Below are positions 52,052 through 53,077 of a stretch of 53,077 nucleotides of DNA, in pieces. The notes under the pieces are model-generated. The model made no database searches. It saw only the letters and a program-made list of their open reading frames with translations, and had not been told where the DNA came from. Within the stretch, counting starts at the first letter, position 1. Each line of letters opens with the position of its first letter. Source of the DNA: an uncultured Clostridia bacterium (GTDB lineage Bacteria; Bacillota; Clostridia; UBA1381); NCBI GenBank assembly GCA_947623955.1, contig CANQIP010000009.1:1-53077 (forward strand), in the 5' to 3' direction. The position numbers were made by a program, and so were the translations under genes.

Positions 52052-53077
52052 TTATTTTATATCCGAAAGCGAAATAACGTCTACCGTTTCCGGCGTGTAT
52101 TGATGGCTCATAACGTCCACCATAGCCTTGACCGTGTCGAGGCTTGTCATAATCGAAACGGAACACTCGATCGCGGTACGGCGTATCTTAAATCCGTCGC
52201 TGTTCGCGTTGCCGCCCTTTTTCGGTATGTCGATGATAAGGTCGATCATACCACTACGTATAACGTCAAGCACGTTCGGCACACCCTCGCTTATCTTCTT
52301 CGCGACCTGCACGGGAATGTTGTTTTCTTCGAGCAGCTTAGCCGTGCCCGCTGTCGCTACAAACTTACAGCCGAGCCTGTGGAACTGTGCGGCGATGGGG
52401 AGGAAGTCCTCCTTGTCGAGGTCGCGCACCGTCACGAGAATTGTCGAGCCTACCCTCGGTATATTCGTGCCTGCGGCGGTAAAGCCCTTGTACATCGCCT
52501 CGTGGAAGTCGCGTCCCACGCCGAGAACCTCGCCCGTCGAACGCATTTCGGGGCCCAGACTTACCTCAACGCGCGGCAGCTTTTCCGTGGAGAACACAGG
52601 TACTTTTATTGCGACCGTATTCGTTTTCGGCGCGATACCTGTCGAGTAACCCATTTCTTTAAGCGTCTTGCCGAGCATTATATTCGTCGCGATGTCGATT
52701 ACGGGAACATTCGTAACCTTTGTGATATACGGCACCGTTCGGCTCGAACGCGGATTTACCTCGATGATGTACAACTCGCCCCTAAACTCGATAAACTGAA
52801 TGTTGATCATGCCGATTACTTTAAGCTCCAGCGCGATACGGTACGTAACGTCCACGATCTTGTCTATAATATTCTGCGGCACGTTCTGCGGCGGATATAT
52901 GGATATCGAGTCGCCGCTGTGAATACCTGCACGCTCCAGATGCTCCATGATACCGGGAATTAAAACGTCCGTACCGTCGCATATCGCGTCGACTTCAAGT
53001 TCTCTGCCGCCGAGGTATCTGTCGATAAGCACGGGGTTTTTCTTGTCCTTTTCAAACGCGTCGGTGAGGTAGCGCAC
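52052..53077 (-). CDS. carB: Carbamoyl-phosphate synthase large subunit, C-terminal part
   Basis: The last 341 residues of CarB, truncated by the window edge. It covers most of the second ATP-grasp domain (ELEVDAICDG, MEHLERAGIHSGDS, FIEVNPRSSRTVPY-type block IIEVNPRSSRTVPYITK near residue 103) and the C-terminal MGS-like allosteric domain (FVATAGTAKLLEENNI near 240). The enzyme makes carbamoyl phosphate for pyrimidines and arginine. No start codon is in view. Confidence 0.96.
   Translation of the reverse strand: MRYLTDAFEKDKKNPVLIDRYLGGRELEVDAICDGTDVLIPGIMEHLERAGIHSGDSISIYPPQNVPQNIIDKIVDVTYRIALELKVIGMINIQFIEFRGELYIIEVNPRSSRTVPYITKVTNVPVIDIATNIMLGKTLKEMGYSTGIAPKTNTVAIKVPVFSTEKLPRVEVSLGPEMRSTGEVLGVGRDFHEAMYKGFTAAGTNIPRVGSTILVTVRDLDKEDFLPIAAQFHRLGCKFVATAGTAKLLEENNIPVQVAKKISEGVPNVLDVIRSGMIDLIIDIPKKGGNANSDGFKIRRTAIECSVSIMTSLDTVKAMVDVMSHQYTPETVDVISLSDIK

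Noticed and set aside
1-53077. CRISPR arrays, rRNA genes, prophage genes, transposases and well-known riboswitches
   Set aside because: I looked for spaced direct repeats, conserved rRNA stretches, phage structural or transposase motifs and familiar aptamer cores and found none.

Overview
This window looks like chromosome of an anaerobic, spore-forming, Gram-positive member of the Clostridia. The evidence is an alpha/beta-type small acid-soluble spore protein, a complete rnfCDGEAB operon followed by an electron-bifurcating-type [FeFe] hydrogenase (hydC-hydB-hydA) with all three maturases (hydE, hydG, hydF), a pyrophosphate-type phosphofructokinase, the Firmicutes yloU-yloV-recG order, and TagB/TagF-like surface polymer chemistry. 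Coding DNA is moderately GC-rich with short AT-rich intergenic regions. Species cannot be read from the sequence.

Layout. 1-1260: the 3' part of a tRNA-Ser(CGA) and its terminator, then one strikingly AT-rich membrane-protein gene that looks acquired. 1258-6324 (minus strand): a glutamate-cysteine ligase under its own promoter, and a compact C / ACP / acyl-AMP-ligase set resembling a disassembled minimal NRPS. Families of long palindromic repeats lie between its genes and upstream of it; the upstream one is closed by exact 26-bp inverted repeats. 6734-8440: a promoter, a structured untranslated leader, a 45-codon gene and an exported serine hydrolase, the last two ending in near-identical terminators. 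8449-12940: PPi-phosphofructokinase, an NSS-family transporter, and a zinc-ribbon / coiled-coil membrane protein pair. 12948-14772: KDPG aldolase and KDG kinase. 14793-19377: Asp23/YloU, a FakA/YloV-like kinase, RecG and the spore protein. 19389-20620: LarC.

20623-35116 is the energy-conservation core. RseC-like, NusG-II and Gx-transporter genes diverge from rnfCDGEAB across back-to-back promoters. The hydrogenase and maturase genes follow. Ferredoxin, NAD(H) and H2 would be interconverted by HydABC, and Rnf would couple ferredoxin:NAD+ electron transfer to an ion gradient. 35135-38995: malic enzyme translationally coupled to a YetA/PcRGLX-type rhamnogalacturonan lyase-like protein; with the KDG/KDPG enzymes this suggests use of pectic uronates. 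39067-43215: a P-type ATPase, then (minus) a monooxygenase-fold protein and a glutathionylspermidine-synthase-like ATP-grasp enzyme. 43287-52007: a cell-surface polymer locus with GT2, GalE, a CDP-glycerol glycerophosphotransferase-like protein, a second GT2, then SGNH, DUF4358 lipoprotein, MBOAT and DHHW proteins, a likely O-acylation module. The window ends inside carB on the minus strand.

The observations I would follow first are the stand-alone C/ACP/ligase set and its repeats; a GGGGACACTAAA motif clustered in one intergenic region and found three times in the same reading frame inside hydF; the structured leader at 6801-7049; and a possible attenuator in front of the SGNH gene. Promoters across the window share an extended -10 of the form TGRTACAAT. 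I saw no CRISPR array, transposase, prophage or rRNA.
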